A DNA stretch of 41,271 nt from Limisphaerales bacterium (GTDB taxonomy: Bacteria > Verrucomicrobiota > Verrucomicrobiia > Limisphaerales > UBA11358). The stretch spans positions 1-41,271 of the forward strand of contig JANYFN010000053.1 of assembly GCA_025362675.1 (NCBI GenBank), written 5' to 3'. Positions 1 through 8,143 of the stretch are shown here, piece by piece; the stretch's first letter is position 1, and every line of letters starts with the position of its first letter. A program made the position numbers and the translations under genes. The notes under the pieces are model-generated. The model was not told the DNA's origin. It worked only from the letters and a program-made list of their open reading frames with translations, and did not search any database.

Positions 1-258
1 TTTGAGCCTGTAAAAGAACAAAAACAGCCCGAACCAGTAAAGGAGCCCGAAACTATAGTTGGAGCTGACGACCACAAAACCGATGAATCTATCGAAGAGC
101 AGTTGCGTAAATCGCGTGAGCGTATCATGCGCCTTAAAGACCTAAGCATGAAGCTGCGCAGCGGAAGCCTTCAGGAACTGGAAAGCGTACCGGCCTACAA
201 ACGTAAAGAAGTAGCCCTGCAACAAACCCCAGCCTCCAACGAAAGCCAGATATCGCGC
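1..258 (+). CDS. ftsZ: Cell division protein FtsZ, C-terminal tail fragment (Bacteroidetes-like)
   Basis: The frame is open from base 1 and carries the end of FtsZ, the tubulin-like GTPase that builds the division ring. Only the variable linker and part of the conserved tail are present; the GTPase domain lies outside the window. The residues RERIMRLKDLSMKLR, then ELESVPAYKRKEVAL and finally SNESQISR match the layout of Bacteroidetes FtsZ tails, where the family continues with a short TL-containing stretch and an FLHDN-like end. Here the reading leaves the family directly after ISR and runs into unrelated sequence. Codon use (many AGC, AAA, GTA) is unlike the GC-rich genes that follow. The identification rests on remembered family motifs. 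The fragment is probably not from the same organism as the rest of the window. Confidence 0.8.
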
Positions 259-452
259 GCCTTGAGCGCGGCCTGCTCGCGGTTGGTGGTGCGCAATGGC
301 CAGCGATCTTGCCGCGCGCCAAAACCGATTCGGCAATGCCATTCGTCATTCGACCGCTGAAAAAGTTTGTCGCGCCAGTAGCGAACATCGGTTTTGGCGA
401 ACGAAGCGACCGCCTTTTCTGCCTTGGGCAGGGAAGTCCTTTTGTCTTTCAT
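241..452 (-). CDS. Tyrosine recombinase/integrase, N-terminal fragment cut by the seam
   Basis: Reading leftward from the ATG at 452, the protein begins MKDKRTSLPKAEKAVASF and continues with DVRYWRDKLFQR, a short WHCRIGF strand and TTNREQAALKARDIW. This is the arm-binding N-terminal pattern (a beta-sheet followed by a helix rich in A, K and RDIY-like residues) of the chromosomal tyrosine integrases common in Verrucomicrobia. The catalytic domain is missing because the frame runs into the FtsZ fragment on the opposite strand near position 250. An upstream in-frame start at 497 is possible. It lies 140 bp from a 3' half of tRNA-Phe, which fits an integrase at the edge of an integrated element. 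The truncation may be an assembly effect rather than biological decay. Confidence 0.6.
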
Positions 453-592
453 GGCCTTATTTTGGCCTAGATTATCTGTCCGGTCAAGTCCGAACATGAC
501 AAGTCACAGAAACAGTTAAAACATTGAATTAAATGGACAATAAGCGTTTCAAGCAATGTTTTCAACGGGGTAAAAAGTGTGTCACAAGCAAA

Positions 593-638
593 ACTGAAAA
601 TCCTTGTGTCCACGGTTCGATTCCGGGTCCTGCCACCA
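593..638 (+). other. 3' half of tRNA-Phe(GAA), probable attachment-site scar
   Basis: The bases ctGAAaa form the anticodon loop of tRNA-Phe. They are followed by the 3' anticodon stem, a variable loop GTGTC, a T-arm with loop TTCGATT, the acceptor strand TCCTGCC, discriminator A and encoded CCA. It resembles the 3' half of Escherichia coli tRNA-Phe closely. The matching 5' acceptor strand GGCAGGA and the D-arm are absent upstream, so it cannot be a functional tRNA. A tRNA 3' end without its 5' half beside an integrase is the classical mark of site-specific integration into a tRNA gene. One T-stem pair is mismatched. Confidence 0.75.
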
Positions 639-699
639 TTTTTTCTTCATTTTTATTTCGTCTTTTTGTCGCTCTGCCGATACACATAACGCACTACTC

Positions 700-3390
700 A
701 TGGCTCATACCTTTTCTGCTGAACGAAAACGCCTGGCCGCCAATGATCGGCGCGAGGAGCGGTGGCATCGCTGGGGCCCGTATCTTTCGGAACGGCAATG
801 GGGCACGGTGCGCGAAGATTATTCGGCGGGCGGCACGGCTTGGGATTATTTTCCGCACGATCACGCCCGCAGCCGAGTGTATCGCTGGGGCGAAGATGGG
901 CTGGCTGGATATTCGGATGACCAATGCCGGCTCTGTCTCTCGCTTGGTTTATGGAATGGGCGTGATCCGATTTTGAAGGAACGGCTTTTCGGTTTGAGCA
1001 ATGAAGAGGGCAACCACGGCGAGGACGTGAAGGAAATTTATTATTACCTCGACGCTACGCCGACACATTCCTACCTGAAATCACTTTATAAGTATCCGCA
1101 GCGTGAGTTTCCCTACGCGCAACTGGTGGACGAAAATAAAAAAAGGGGTAAGGACCAGCCGGAGTTTGAAATTCTCGATGCGGGGATTTTTGACGACGAC
1201 CGCTACTTCGATGTGTTTGTGGAATACGCGAAAGCGGCGCCGGAAGAAACGCTCATGCGGGTCACGGTTCATAATCGCGGCCCGGAAACGGCGTCAGTTC
1301 AGGTCTTGCCGCAACTGTGGTTTCGCAATACTTGGTCTTGGGGGTTTGATTTGCCGAAACCGGAATTGAGCGCGACCAAAAATTCCATCGCAGCCACGCA
1401 CCACGAACTCGGCGACTACGAATTGTTTTGCGACGGCAATCCGGAATTTATTTTTTCCGAGAACGAAACTAATTCCGAGCGCCTTTTTGGTCAGAAAAAT
1501 TCGCCGGGGTTTTTCAAGGACGCGTTTAATGAATACGTCGTCCATGGCAACCCGGCAGCGGTGAATTCGCAGCGCACCGGCACGAAGGCAGCGGCGCATT
1601 ATCAATTGACGGTGCCAGCGGGGGGCTCGGTCTCGGTGCGGCTGTGGCTGGCGCCCGCCGGCGGGAATAAGAATTTTACGGATTTCGATGCTGTTTTTTC
1701 GCAGCGGCTGGCGGAAGCGGATGAATTTTATAGCGAATTGCAAGAGGGCATTTCCGACGCGGAAGAACGGCGGGTCCAACGGCAGGCGCTCGCGGGCATG
1801 ATCTGGTCGAAACAATTTTATTACTACGATGTGCGCAACTGGGTTGGCGGTGACCTGGCCCAGCCGCGGCCACCGGTGGATCGCAAGCGCGGACGCAATG
1901 CTGATTGGGCGCACTTGAATAATTCCACCGTGATGTCCATGCCGGACAAATGGGAGTATCCGTGGTTTGCGGCGTGGGATCTGGCTTTTCATTGCATTCC
2001 GCTCGCGCTCGTAGATCCAGAATTTGCCAAGCGCCAGCTCGATGTGTTGACGCGCGAATGGTATATGCACCCGAACGGCCAACTGCCTGCCTACGAATGG
2101 GCGTTTGGCGATGTGAATCCGCCCGTTCACGCGTGGGCCACTTGGCGCGTGTATCAAATGGATCGCAAGCAGCGACGGGAAACCAATCCGGATGACCTGG
2201 GCGATCTGCAATTTCTCGAACGCGTCTTTCACAAGTTGCTTTTGAATTTCACTTGGTGGGTGAACCGTAAAGACGCGCAGGGGCGTAATATTTTTCAAGG
2301 TGGCTTTCTCGGGCTCGACAACATCGGGGTCTTTGATCGCAGTTCGCCCTTGCCCACTGGCGGCCATATTAATCAAGCCGACGGCACGAGTTGGATGGCG
2401 ATGTATTGTCTGAACCTGCTCCGCATCTCACTCGAACTCGCGCGGCATAATCAGGCTTATGAGAGTATCGCCACGAAATTTTTCGAGCACTTTCTCGATA
2501 TCGCGGCGGCGATCAATGGTGTTGGCGACGGGGCACTCGGTCTGTGGGATGAAACGGATGAGTTTTATTACGACCATCTTTGCCTGGCGGCCGGCGAAAA
2601 TAATCCGATGAAAATCCGTTCGATGGTCGGGCTGATTCCATTGTTCGCCGTGGAAGTTTTGGATCCCGCGCTGCTCGAACAATTGCCGGAGTTCAACGCG
2701 CGGTTGCAATGGTATCTCGCCAATCGTCCTGACCTCGCAAAACTAGTTTCGCGCTGGCAGCAGCACGGTTCCGGGGAACGCAGCCTGCTCTCGCTCCTGC
2801 GCGGCCACCGCATGAAAGCTATTTTGCGCCGAATGCTCGACGAGACAGAATTCTTGAGTGACTACGGCGTGCGTGCGCTCTCCAAAATTCACGAACACGA
2901 ACCTTACCGTTTACAAACCGACGGCGTCGCGCACGAAGTCCGCTACTGGCCGGCAGAATCCGAGAGCGGACTCTTCGGCGGCAACTCGAATTGGCGCGGC
3001 CCCATCTGGCTGCCGATGAATTTCCTGCTCATTGAATCGCTCCAAAAGTTTCATCACTACTATGGCGATGAATTCAAGGTGGAATGTCCGACTGGCTCGG
3101 GAAAATTTCTTTCGATCAGCGAAATTGCGGATGAACTTTCACAGCGGCTTACTAAATTATTTATTCCAAACAAGGACGGTATTCGCCCGGTTCTGAACTA
3201 TCATCCCAAGCTCGCAAACGATCCGCACTTCAAGGATTATATTTTGTTTCACGAATATTTTCATGGTGACAACGGACGCGGCGTCGGGGCCTCGCATCAG
3301 ACCGGTTGGACGGGGCTGATTGCTAAACTCATCATGCCGCGCGGTGGTTCGCACCCGCACGAAACTGTTTTTGCTACCAAAATAAAATGA
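700..3390 (+). CDS. Glucosidase, glycoside hydrolase family 63 (MGH1-like)
   Basis: An 896-residue cytoplasmic alpha-glucosidase-type enzyme without a signal peptide. The N-terminal beta-sandwich (about residues 20-370) includes GTAWDYFPHDHARSRVYRWG and GLSNEEGNHGEDVKEIYYY, both typical of the large bacterial GH63 group annotated as glucosidase. The (alpha/alpha)6 barrel follows with PWFAAWDLAFHCIPLAL near residue 423, GHINQADGTSWMAMY, NSNWRGPIWLPMNFLL near 764 and the end HQTGWTGLIAKLI. The Asp of FAAWDLAFH is in the position expected for the catalytic acid. The start was set at the ATG opening MAHTFSAERKRL, because the upstream in-frame codons overlap the tRNA-Phe scar. Such enzymes act on alpha-glucosides related to glucosylglycerate or mannosylglycerate, but the substrate here is not readable. 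It is the first intact gene right of the att scar. Confidence 0.88.
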   Translation: MAHTFSAERKRLAANDRREERWHRWGPYLSERQWGTVREDYSAGGTAWDYFPHDHARSRVYRWGEDGLAGYSDDQCRLCLSLGLWNGRDPILKERLFGLSNEEGNHGEDVKEIYYYLDATPTHSYLKSLYKYPQREFPYAQLVDENKKRGKDQPEFEILDAGIFDDDRYFDVFVEYAKAAPEETLMRVTVHNRGPETASVQVLPQLWFRNTWSWGFDLPKPELSATKNSIAATHHELGDYELFCDGNPEFIFSENETNSERLFGQKNSPGFFKDAFNEYVVHGNPAAVNSQRTGTKAAAHYQLTVPAGGSVSVRLWLAPAGGNKNFTDFDAVFSQRLAEADEFYSELQEGISDAEERRVQRQALAGMIWSKQFYYYDVRNWVGGDLAQPRPPVDRKRGRNADWAHLNNSTVMSMPDKWEYPWFAAWDLAFHCIPLALVDPEFAKRQLDVLTREWYMHPNGQLPAYEWAFGDVNPPVHAWATWRVYQMDRKQRRETNPDDLGDLQFLERVFHKLLLNFTWWVNRKDAQGRNIFQGGFLGLDNIGVFDRSSPLPTGGHINQADGTSWMAMYCLNLLRISLELARHNQAYESIATKFFEHFLDIAAAINGVGDGALGLWDETDEFYYDHLCLAAGENNPMKIRSMVGLIPLFAVEVLDPALLEQLPEFNARLQWYLANRPDLAKLVSRWQQHGSGERSLLSLLRGHRMKAILRRMLDETEFLSDYGVRALSKIHEHEPYRLQTDGVAHEVRYWPAESESGLFGGNSNWRGPIWLPMNFLLIESLQKFHHYYGDEFKVECPTGSGKFLSISEIADELSQRLTKLFIPNKDGIRPVLNYHPKLANDPHFKDYILFHEYFHGDNGRGVGASHQTGWTGLIAKLIMPRGGSHPHETVFATKIK

Positions 3391-3437
3391 AAAACAGCAA
3401 CTCGCTGGTGCAACTTGCCGTTTGAAAAAATAATTTA

Positions 3438-3734
3438 TTAATTGACCGCATCTTTAAGGCCTTTGCCGGGACGGAACTTGGGGCGGCTGACGGTCAATTG
3501 AGTTTTGGCAGCGGCTACTTTCGCCCAGCGTTTATGTTGGGCAGCGGCAATTTTTGCCCGGGTGACGGTGCTCATTTTACGGCGAATTTTATTTGCACGT
3601 GGAGCGGTGCTGGCAGCTTTAGCTGCGGAACTGCCAACTATATCGGCCAGTTGTTTTTTCAATTCCTCAAGTTTATGCTTCAAGCCAGCGGCCTGACGGA
3701 ATTGTTGAGCGGTCACGTTTGATAGAGAACTCAT
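3438..3734 (-). CDS. Small basic protein, coiled-coil N-terminus and lysine/alanine-rich tail
   Basis: A 98-residue very basic protein. Residues 1-35 (MSSLSNVTAQQFRQAAGL, then KHKLEELKKQLADI) look like an amphipathic helix or short coiled coil. The second half has MSTVTRAKIAAAQHKRWAKV, a motif seen in small proteins of Verrucomicrobia and Planctomycetes that resembles an NUMOD3/AT-hook-like nucleic-acid-binding segment, and then VSRPKFRPGKGLKDAVN. I infer nucleic-acid binding from charge and motif only. The start was taken at the ATG before SSLSN, which gives a compact protein; a longer frame upstream has a membrane-like stretch that may be untranslated. It converges with the glucosidase gene. 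Confidence 0.65.
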   Translation of the reverse strand: MSSLSNVTAQQFRQAAGLKHKLEELKKQLADIVGSSAAKAASTAPRANKIRRKMSTVTRAKIAAAQHKRWAKVAAAKTQLTVSRPKFRPGKGLKDAVN

Positions 3735-3896
3735 AGGAAGCGCAGCAAACAATAACTTGCCTAGGTAAGTCAAACGGATAAGCAACATTCTTTGCCGGCA
3801 CAAAAACCAGTTCTGACTGCCTTCAAGTCAGGCAGTTGGCTCCTTGAACCTGATAATTTGCCTGCATTTGTCGTCAGCTCGTGCATACTTTAATTA

Positions 3897-4202
3897 ATGT
3901 CAGATTTGACCAATGCCAAAATCCGCGAGCTAAAAGCACGTGGCCAATTAATGAAGCCCATGCTCAAAGTGGGGCACGACGGCTTAACACCTGCTTTCAT
4001 GGCCGCGCTGGACGCCGCGCTCGCGCATCACGAACTGGTCAAAGTAAAGTTCAGCGACCTCAAAGATCAGAAGAAAACGCTCGCCCCGCAACTTGCGGAG
4101 CAGACCAAGGGTGAACTCATCATGCGCGTCGGCAACGTCGCCGTCATCTACCGCGCCAAGCCGGTTGCGGCCAAAGTGCTGCCCAAAGCAAGCGGTGAAT
4201 AG
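3897..4202 (+). CDS. yhbY: YhbY-family RNA-binding protein (CRM domain)
   Basis: A 101-residue protein that is essentially one CRS1-YhbY (CRM) domain. It opens LTNAKIRELKARGQLMKPML, then has KVGHDGLTPAFMAALDAAL, HHELVKVKF and an ending VGNVAVIYRAKP, which is the order of alpha-beta elements in YhbY, including the GxxG-like loop. In bacteria this protein associates with the large ribosomal subunit precursor and helps assembly. Length matches the family (about 95-105 residues). It converges with the aldo/keto reductase gene, ending 5 bases before that stop codon. Confidence 0.93.
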   Translation: MSDLTNAKIRELKARGQLMKPMLKVGHDGLTPAFMAALDAALAHHELVKVKFSDLKDQKKTLAPQLAEQTKGELIMRVGNVAVIYRAKPVAAKVLPKASGE

Positions 4203-4207
4203 GTCTT

Positions 4208-5191
4208 TCACCAATAATGCTGCACCAGCGGCTTGATTTCCTTCGCGTAAAGCGCTTTGATTTTTTTCATCGTGGCCGGAGGTAGTTTTTTCAGGTCAGA
4301 CGCCGCGAGATTTTCCGCAACTTGCGCCGGACGTTTGCCGCCAGGTATCGCGCAGGTTACGGCAGGGAAATCCAAAATCCACTTTAATGCCATCTGAGCG
4401 AGCGTCGCACCGGGCGGAATCATTTTTTGTAACTGTGTGACTGCGCGCAGGCCTGTTTCAAAATCTACGCCGGAAAAAGTTTCGCCGCGATCAAAAGCCG
4501 CGCCCTGGCGGTTAAAATTGCGGTGGTCATCTTTTTCAAATTTACTGCCTTTCGAAATTTTCCCGGTCAATAAGCCCGATGCCAATGGCACGCGAGCAAG
4601 AATGCCAACCTTACGTTTCTGCGCTTCGGCAAAGAATAATTCCGCCGGTCGCTGGCGGAAAATATTGAAAATGATCTGCACCGTTTGCACGTTGGGATAT
4701 TCGATGGCCTTGAGCGCCTCTTCCACCTTTTCCACGCTCACGCCGTAATGCCGCAGCTTCCCAGCCTTAACCAAATCATCAAGTAGGCCAAAAATCTCTG
4801 GCCGATAATAAACTTCCGTTGCCGGACAATGCAGTTGCAGCAGATCAATCGCGTCGGTATCAAGATTTTTCAGACTGCGATTGACCCACGCCGTCAGATT
4901 TTTGCGGCTATAGCCAGCGGCCGTTTGCGCGGGCAATCGTCGACCTGCTTTGGTGGCGATATAAAAATTTTCTTTCCGCTCACGTTTCAATTTGGCGAGC
5001 AACCCTTCGCTGCGGCCATCGCCATAGACATCGGCGGTATCAAAAAAATTCACGCCGCCGTCGAGTGCGGCGTGCAGGGCGGCGAGCGATTCCGCATCGC
5101 TCACATTGCCCCAGGAGCCGCCGATGGCCCACGCGCCAAAACTAATTTCAGAAATTTTCCAGCCAGTGCGACCAATAGAGCGATATTTCAT
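4208..5191 (-). CDS. Aldo/keto reductase
   Basis: A 327-residue TIM-barrel NADPH-dependent oxidoreductase. The catalytic tetrad is visible as Asp51 and Tyr56 (NFFDTADVYG), Lys81 (IATKAGRR) and His121 (LLQLHCP). The opening YRSIGRTGWKISEISFGAWA and the late AIPGGKRPAQVAEN cofactor-binding loop are typical of the general AKR family related to YajO and IolS. The substrate cannot be inferred. The gene follows the UbiA gene on the same strand with a 79-bp gap, so it may be the last gene of a ubiX-ubiA-AKR unit, but no functional link to quinone synthesis is shown by the sequence. Confidence 0.92.
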   Translation of the reverse strand: MKYRSIGRTGWKISEISFGAWAIGGSWGNVSDAESLAALHAALDGGVNFFDTADVYGDGRSEGLLAKLKRERKENFYIATKAGRRLPAQTAAGYSRKNLTAWVNRSLKNLDTDAIDLLQLHCPATEVYYRPEIFGLLDDLVKAGKLRHYGVSVEKVEEALKAIEYPNVQTVQIIFNIFRQRPAELFFAEAQKRKVGILARVPLASGLLTGKISKGSKFEKDDHRNFNRQGAAFDRGETFSGVDFETGLRAVTQLQKMIPPGATLAQMALKWILDFPAVTCAIPGGKRPAQVAENLAASDLKKLPPATMKKIKALYAKEIKPLVQHYW

Positions 5192-5270
5192 GGGGTGAGC
5201 TTACAAAGGAATTTCAACAAGACAAAATGGAATGTGAAACATCCGCCAAGTTTGCACAAAATCAGTTTTT

Positions 5271-6167
5271 TCAGCGAAGTTTAAACCCGCCTTGAAAAAT
5301 TACCTCGGCCGCGACTACTACTAGAAACACCATGCCGATCAGCGCGTTCAATTTGAAGAACGCCACGTTCACCCAGTTCAAACTACGCCGGCGCGCGATC
5401 CAATGTTCTAACACCAGGCAGATCAAAATGATCAGCCAGCCGACCATATACGCGAGTCGAAAATGGCATAGAAAACCAAACGCTAGCAAGAGTCCGCACA
5501 TCACCAAGTGCGCTAGAAAGGCGGCGGCGAGCGCGTTTTTAGGTCCCCACGCAACCACGAGCGAGCGGAGTCCGTGCGACTTATCGAACTCGTAATCTTG
5601 CATCGCATAAATGATGTCAAAGCCGACGAGCCACAAAATGACCGCCAACGCGAGGGTGGTCATTTGAATGATTTCCTGCGTAGAAACTTCCGCGCCGCGC
5701 ACCGCCAGCCAAGCACCGATGGGCGCGAGCGCGAGCGCGATGCCCAGAAAAACGTGGGTGTAATCACTGAAACGTTTTGTCAGTGAATAAAAACAAACCA
5801 AACCGAGCGCGATGGGGGATAGATAAAAACACAACGGATTCAAGAACCAGCTGGTGGCGAGCAGCCCGGCGGCGGACAGCGCGCAGAGTGAAACCGCACT
5901 AGCCAAGGAAATTTCTCCGGCGGGTAAGTGCCGATTTTTCGTGCGTGGATTCAGCGCGTCGAATTTTCGGTCAACGATGCGATTGAAAGCCATCGCACAG
6001 GTTCGCGCGCAAACCATCGCCGCGAGGATCAGTCCGAACACGCGCCAACCCGGCCAGCCGCGATTTCCCCGCGCGGCCACGAGCATCGCGGCGAGCGCGA
6101 ACGGCAGCGCAAAAATCGTGTGCGAGAAACGCACGAAGGAACCCCATTTTTGAATTGTGGAAAACAT
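5271..6167 (-). CDS. ubiA: UbiA-family prenyltransferase (quinone biosynthesis)
   Basis: A 298-residue integral membrane protein with about eight or nine hydrophobic helices. Both Asp-rich prenyl-diphosphate sites are present: NRIVDRKFD (Asn62, Asp66, Asp70) and DIIYAMQDYEFD (Asp184, Asp191, Asp195). The stretch NPRTKNRHLPAGEIS is diagnostic of the 4-hydroxybenzoate polyprenyltransferase group, which also contains MqnP of the futalosine menaquinone pathway. Pairing with ubiX upstream on the same strand is common in menaquinone-making bacteria that use MqnP with a UbiD-like decarboxylase, so a menaquinone role is as likely as ubiquinone. No other quinone genes are in the window. The 83-bp gap to ubiX holds a palindromic element. 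Confidence 0.92.
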   Translation of the reverse strand: MFSTIQKWGSFVRFSHTIFALPFALAAMLVAARGNRGWPGWRVFGLILAAMVCARTCAMAFNRIVDRKFDALNPRTKNRHLPAGEISLASAVSLCALSAAGLLATSWFLNPLCFYLSPIALGLVCFYSLTKRFSDYTHVFLGIALALAPIGAWLAVRGAEVSTQEIIQMTTLALAVILWLVGFDIIYAMQDYEFDKSHGLRSLVVAWGPKNALAAAFLAHLVMCGLLLAFGFLCHFRLAYMVGWLIILICLVLEHWIARRRSLNWVNVAFFKLNALIGMVFLVVVAAEVIFQGGFKLR

Positions 6168-6178
6168 TTCTTGCTAAA

Positions 6179-6241
6179 CACCAAGACCCCAAGTCACCAA
6201 GAAATTCTTTTTTGAAAACTTTGTGCCTTGGGGTCTTGGTG
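6179..6241. repeat. Palindromic intergenic element between ubiX and ubiA
   Basis: A perfect 15-bp inverted repeat (CACCAAGACCCCAAG and its complement) surrounds a 33-bp loop. The loop itself has a second CACCAAGAAA and a loosely complementary TTTGTGCC. This 'accaagaccccaag' style is a family of short dispersed palindromes I have met in Verrucomicrobia and related environmental genomes; that is recollection, not a search. It may act as a transcript-stabilising or attenuating hairpin between ubiX and ubiA. A spurious reading frame crosses it. Confidence 0.75.
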
Positions 6242-6250
6242 GTAAAAAAT

Positions 6251-6808
6251 TCATTCTTTTTCCTCTGCCCAGCGAGGAGCAAGTTTGTTTGAAACGCCCA
6301 TGTGATCCAGCACGCGGGCGACGACGGTATCCACCAGTTCGACCACCGTTTTTGCGCCGGAATAAAAACTTGGATTCGCCGGAATCAAGGTGACGCCCGC
6401 CAGCAACAGCAGTTCCATATTTTTCACATGAATCAAACTCAACGGGGTTTCGCGCGGAACTAAAATTAACTTCCGTTTTTCCTTCAACACCACGTCGGCA
6501 GCGCGAAGCAAAACATCCTCGCTCAAGCCGTGCGCGATGCGGCCCATCGTGCCCATCGTGCAGGGGATGACTACCATCACGTCCGGCGGATTCGATCCGC
6601 TGGCGAAAGGCACGTTCATGCTTTTGAGGCTATGCGGCTTGACGCCTTCTGGAAATTTCAAGCCGCCCGGTAATTCCTCGGCGACGACTTGTTGCGCGTA
6701 GTTGCTCATGACGACATGGAGTTCGTGTTCGCGCGGATTCAAATTATCCAGCAACCGCTGCGCGTAAAGCGCGCCGCTGGCACCGGTGATGGCGACTAAG
6801 ATTTTCAC
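6251..6808 (-). CDS. ubiX: Flavin prenyltransferase UbiX
   Basis: A 185-residue flavoprotein that attaches a dimethylallyl group to FMN, giving the prenylated cofactor of UbiD-type decarboxylases. The N-terminus KILVAITGASGALYAQRLL is the flavin-binding fold of the family, followed by VVIPCTMGTMGRIAHGLSED, LILVPRETPLSLIHVKNM and FYSGAKTVVELVDTVVARVL, all in the expected order. Length is normal (about 190). No UbiD partner is in the window. It is the first gene of a minus-strand run with ubiA and the aldo/keto reductase. Confidence 0.95.
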   Translation of the reverse strand: MKILVAITGASGALYAQRLLDNLNPREHELHVVMSNYAQQVVAEELPGGLKFPEGVKPHSLKSMNVPFASGSNPPDVMVVIPCTMGTMGRIAHGLSEDVLLRAADVVLKEKRKLILVPRETPLSLIHVKNMELLLLAGVTLIPANPSFYSGAKTVVELVDTVVARVLDHMGVSNKLAPRWAEEKE

Positions 6809-6988
6809 TGCGCAAAATAATGGCGGTGCGCTGCGGCGGCGGCAAGCACAACAAAAAGTGTTGATGAACTTACGATTTATCAGTTGCGATTGAGGTGACT
6901 GGCATCGGCTCGCCCGGAAATCGCCGATCCTAAATCGAAATTAACGGAAACAGCTTGAGTCCGCATTTGGCTTTCGCACAATTGGCGC

Positions 6989-8143
6989 GTGTTCACTTTT
7001 ACACGAATCATTTTTCTCGTTGGTTTGGGGTTGCTCGCTGGCTGCGCCGGGGGGCCGCGCGACAACAGCGCCGTGCTGGTTTCAGAGCAAAATGCACGAT
7101 TTATTGAGCGCCCGACGGAAGGTTCTGGGCCTGCCCCGGTGGTTCAAACGCCGCCGCTGAAACCTATCTTTCAAAGCACGAACGCGGTGCTGACCATTCA
7201 CTCAAACTTACCGCCCGCTATTAAACTGAATACCAATGCTCCGGTAAAAATCGTTCATCATCCGTTGCCGCCGACCTTCACTTCTTTGAATAATTGGGCC
7301 GCCGATTATCAGTTGAGTCCGCCGACTCGTTTGACCGGCTTGCCGGTAGTCACCTATTCCATCAGCTCGCGAAATGGCGTCTGTGTGCTAGAGATCGGCA
7401 GTCGCGATGCGACTTGGCGGGGCATGAGTGTTCACCTTGGTTTTGCGCCCGAAATGATTGATGGGCAGATCTTCGTTCACGGTTTGGACATCATCAAAAC
7501 ACTCTCGCCATTACTGGTTGAGCCGCCGCCGAGTTTCGGCCCGCACCGCACGATTGTCATTGATCCCGGTCATGGAGGAATCAACGGCGGCACGGTTTCT
7601 ATTGATGGACGCGCTGAAAAAGAATTCACGCTTGATTGGTCGCGGCGGCTGGCCTCACTGCTGACGTCAAGTGGCTGGACGGTTTTTCTGACGCGCACGA
7701 ATGACTCGGATGTTTCGTTGTCTAATCGGGTGGCGTTTGCGGAGTCGCATCACGCTGATTTATTTCTCAGTTTGCATTTCAATTCCTCAGCGCCGGATCA
7801 CCGTCAGTCGGGCTTGGAAACGTATTGTCTCACGCCCACGGGCATGCCCTCGACTTTGACGCGCGGTTACGCTGATTCGTGGGCGGATAGCTATCCGAAT
7901 AATAACTACGATTTTGAAAATCTTCGACTAGCGGCGCGATTGCACGGCGCACTGTTGGCGACTGGCGGCATGGAAGATCGGGGGATTCGCCGGGCCAGAT
8001 TCATGGGCGTGCTGCTGGGGCAACGTCGTCCAGCGGTCCTGATCGAGGGCGGTTATCTTTCAAACAAACACGAGGCGGATAAAATCGAAAGCGGCGAATA
8101 CCGTCAGAAACTGGCCGAGGCTCTGGCCCGTGAGTTGCGATGA
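6989..8143 (+). CDS. N-acetylmuramoyl-L-alanine amidase, Amidase_3 family, lipoprotein
   Basis: A 384-residue zinc amidase that cleaves the bond between N-acetylmuramic acid and L-alanine in peptidoglycan. It starts with GTG; the N-terminus is a lipoprotein signal with lipobox LAGC (Cys at residue 19). Residues 25-180 are a Pro/Thr-rich linker and an AMIN-like or unknown domain. The Amidase_3 domain follows with His195 (IDPGHGG), Glu210 (AEKEF), His263 (SLHFNSS) and the catalytic Glu353 (LIEGGYLSN). It is therefore a probable membrane-anchored envelope enzyme of cell separation or wall turnover. Its last four bases overlap the start of the epimerase gene (ATGA), so the two are translationally coupled. 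No clear Shine-Dalgarno precedes the GTG. Confidence 0.93.
   Translation: MFTFTRIIFLVGLGLLAGCAGGPRDNSAVLVSEQNARFIERPTEGSGPAPVVQTPPLKPIFQSTNAVLTIHSNLPPAIKLNTNAPVKIVHHPLPPTFTSLNNWAADYQLSPPTRLTGLPVVTYSISSRNGVCVLEIGSRDATWRGMSVHLGFAPEMIDGQIFVHGLDIIKTLSPLLVEPPPSFGPHRTIVIDPGHGGINGGTVSIDGRAEKEFTLDWSRRLASLLTSSGWTVFLTRTNDSDVSLSNRVAFAESHHADLFLSLHFNSSAPDHRQSGLETYCLTPTGMPSTLTRGYADSWADSYPNNNYDFENLRLAARLHGALLATGGMEDRGIRRARFMGVLLGQRRPAVLIEGGYLSNKHEADKIESGEYRQKLAEALARELR

Noticed and set aside
533-976. 147-residue plus-strand frame over the tRNA scar
   Set aside because: It overlaps the glucosidase gene in another frame and has no recognisable protein character.
1294-2376. 360-residue minus-strand frame inside the glucosidase gene
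   Set aside because: It is a shadow caused by GC-rich codon use of a clear GH63 gene; no domain is visible.
5971-6282. Minus-strand frame across the palindrome beginning MLLAGQRKKNEFF
   Set aside because: It runs through the palindromic repeat and then the ubiA gene in a wrong frame; it is a repeat-derived artefact.
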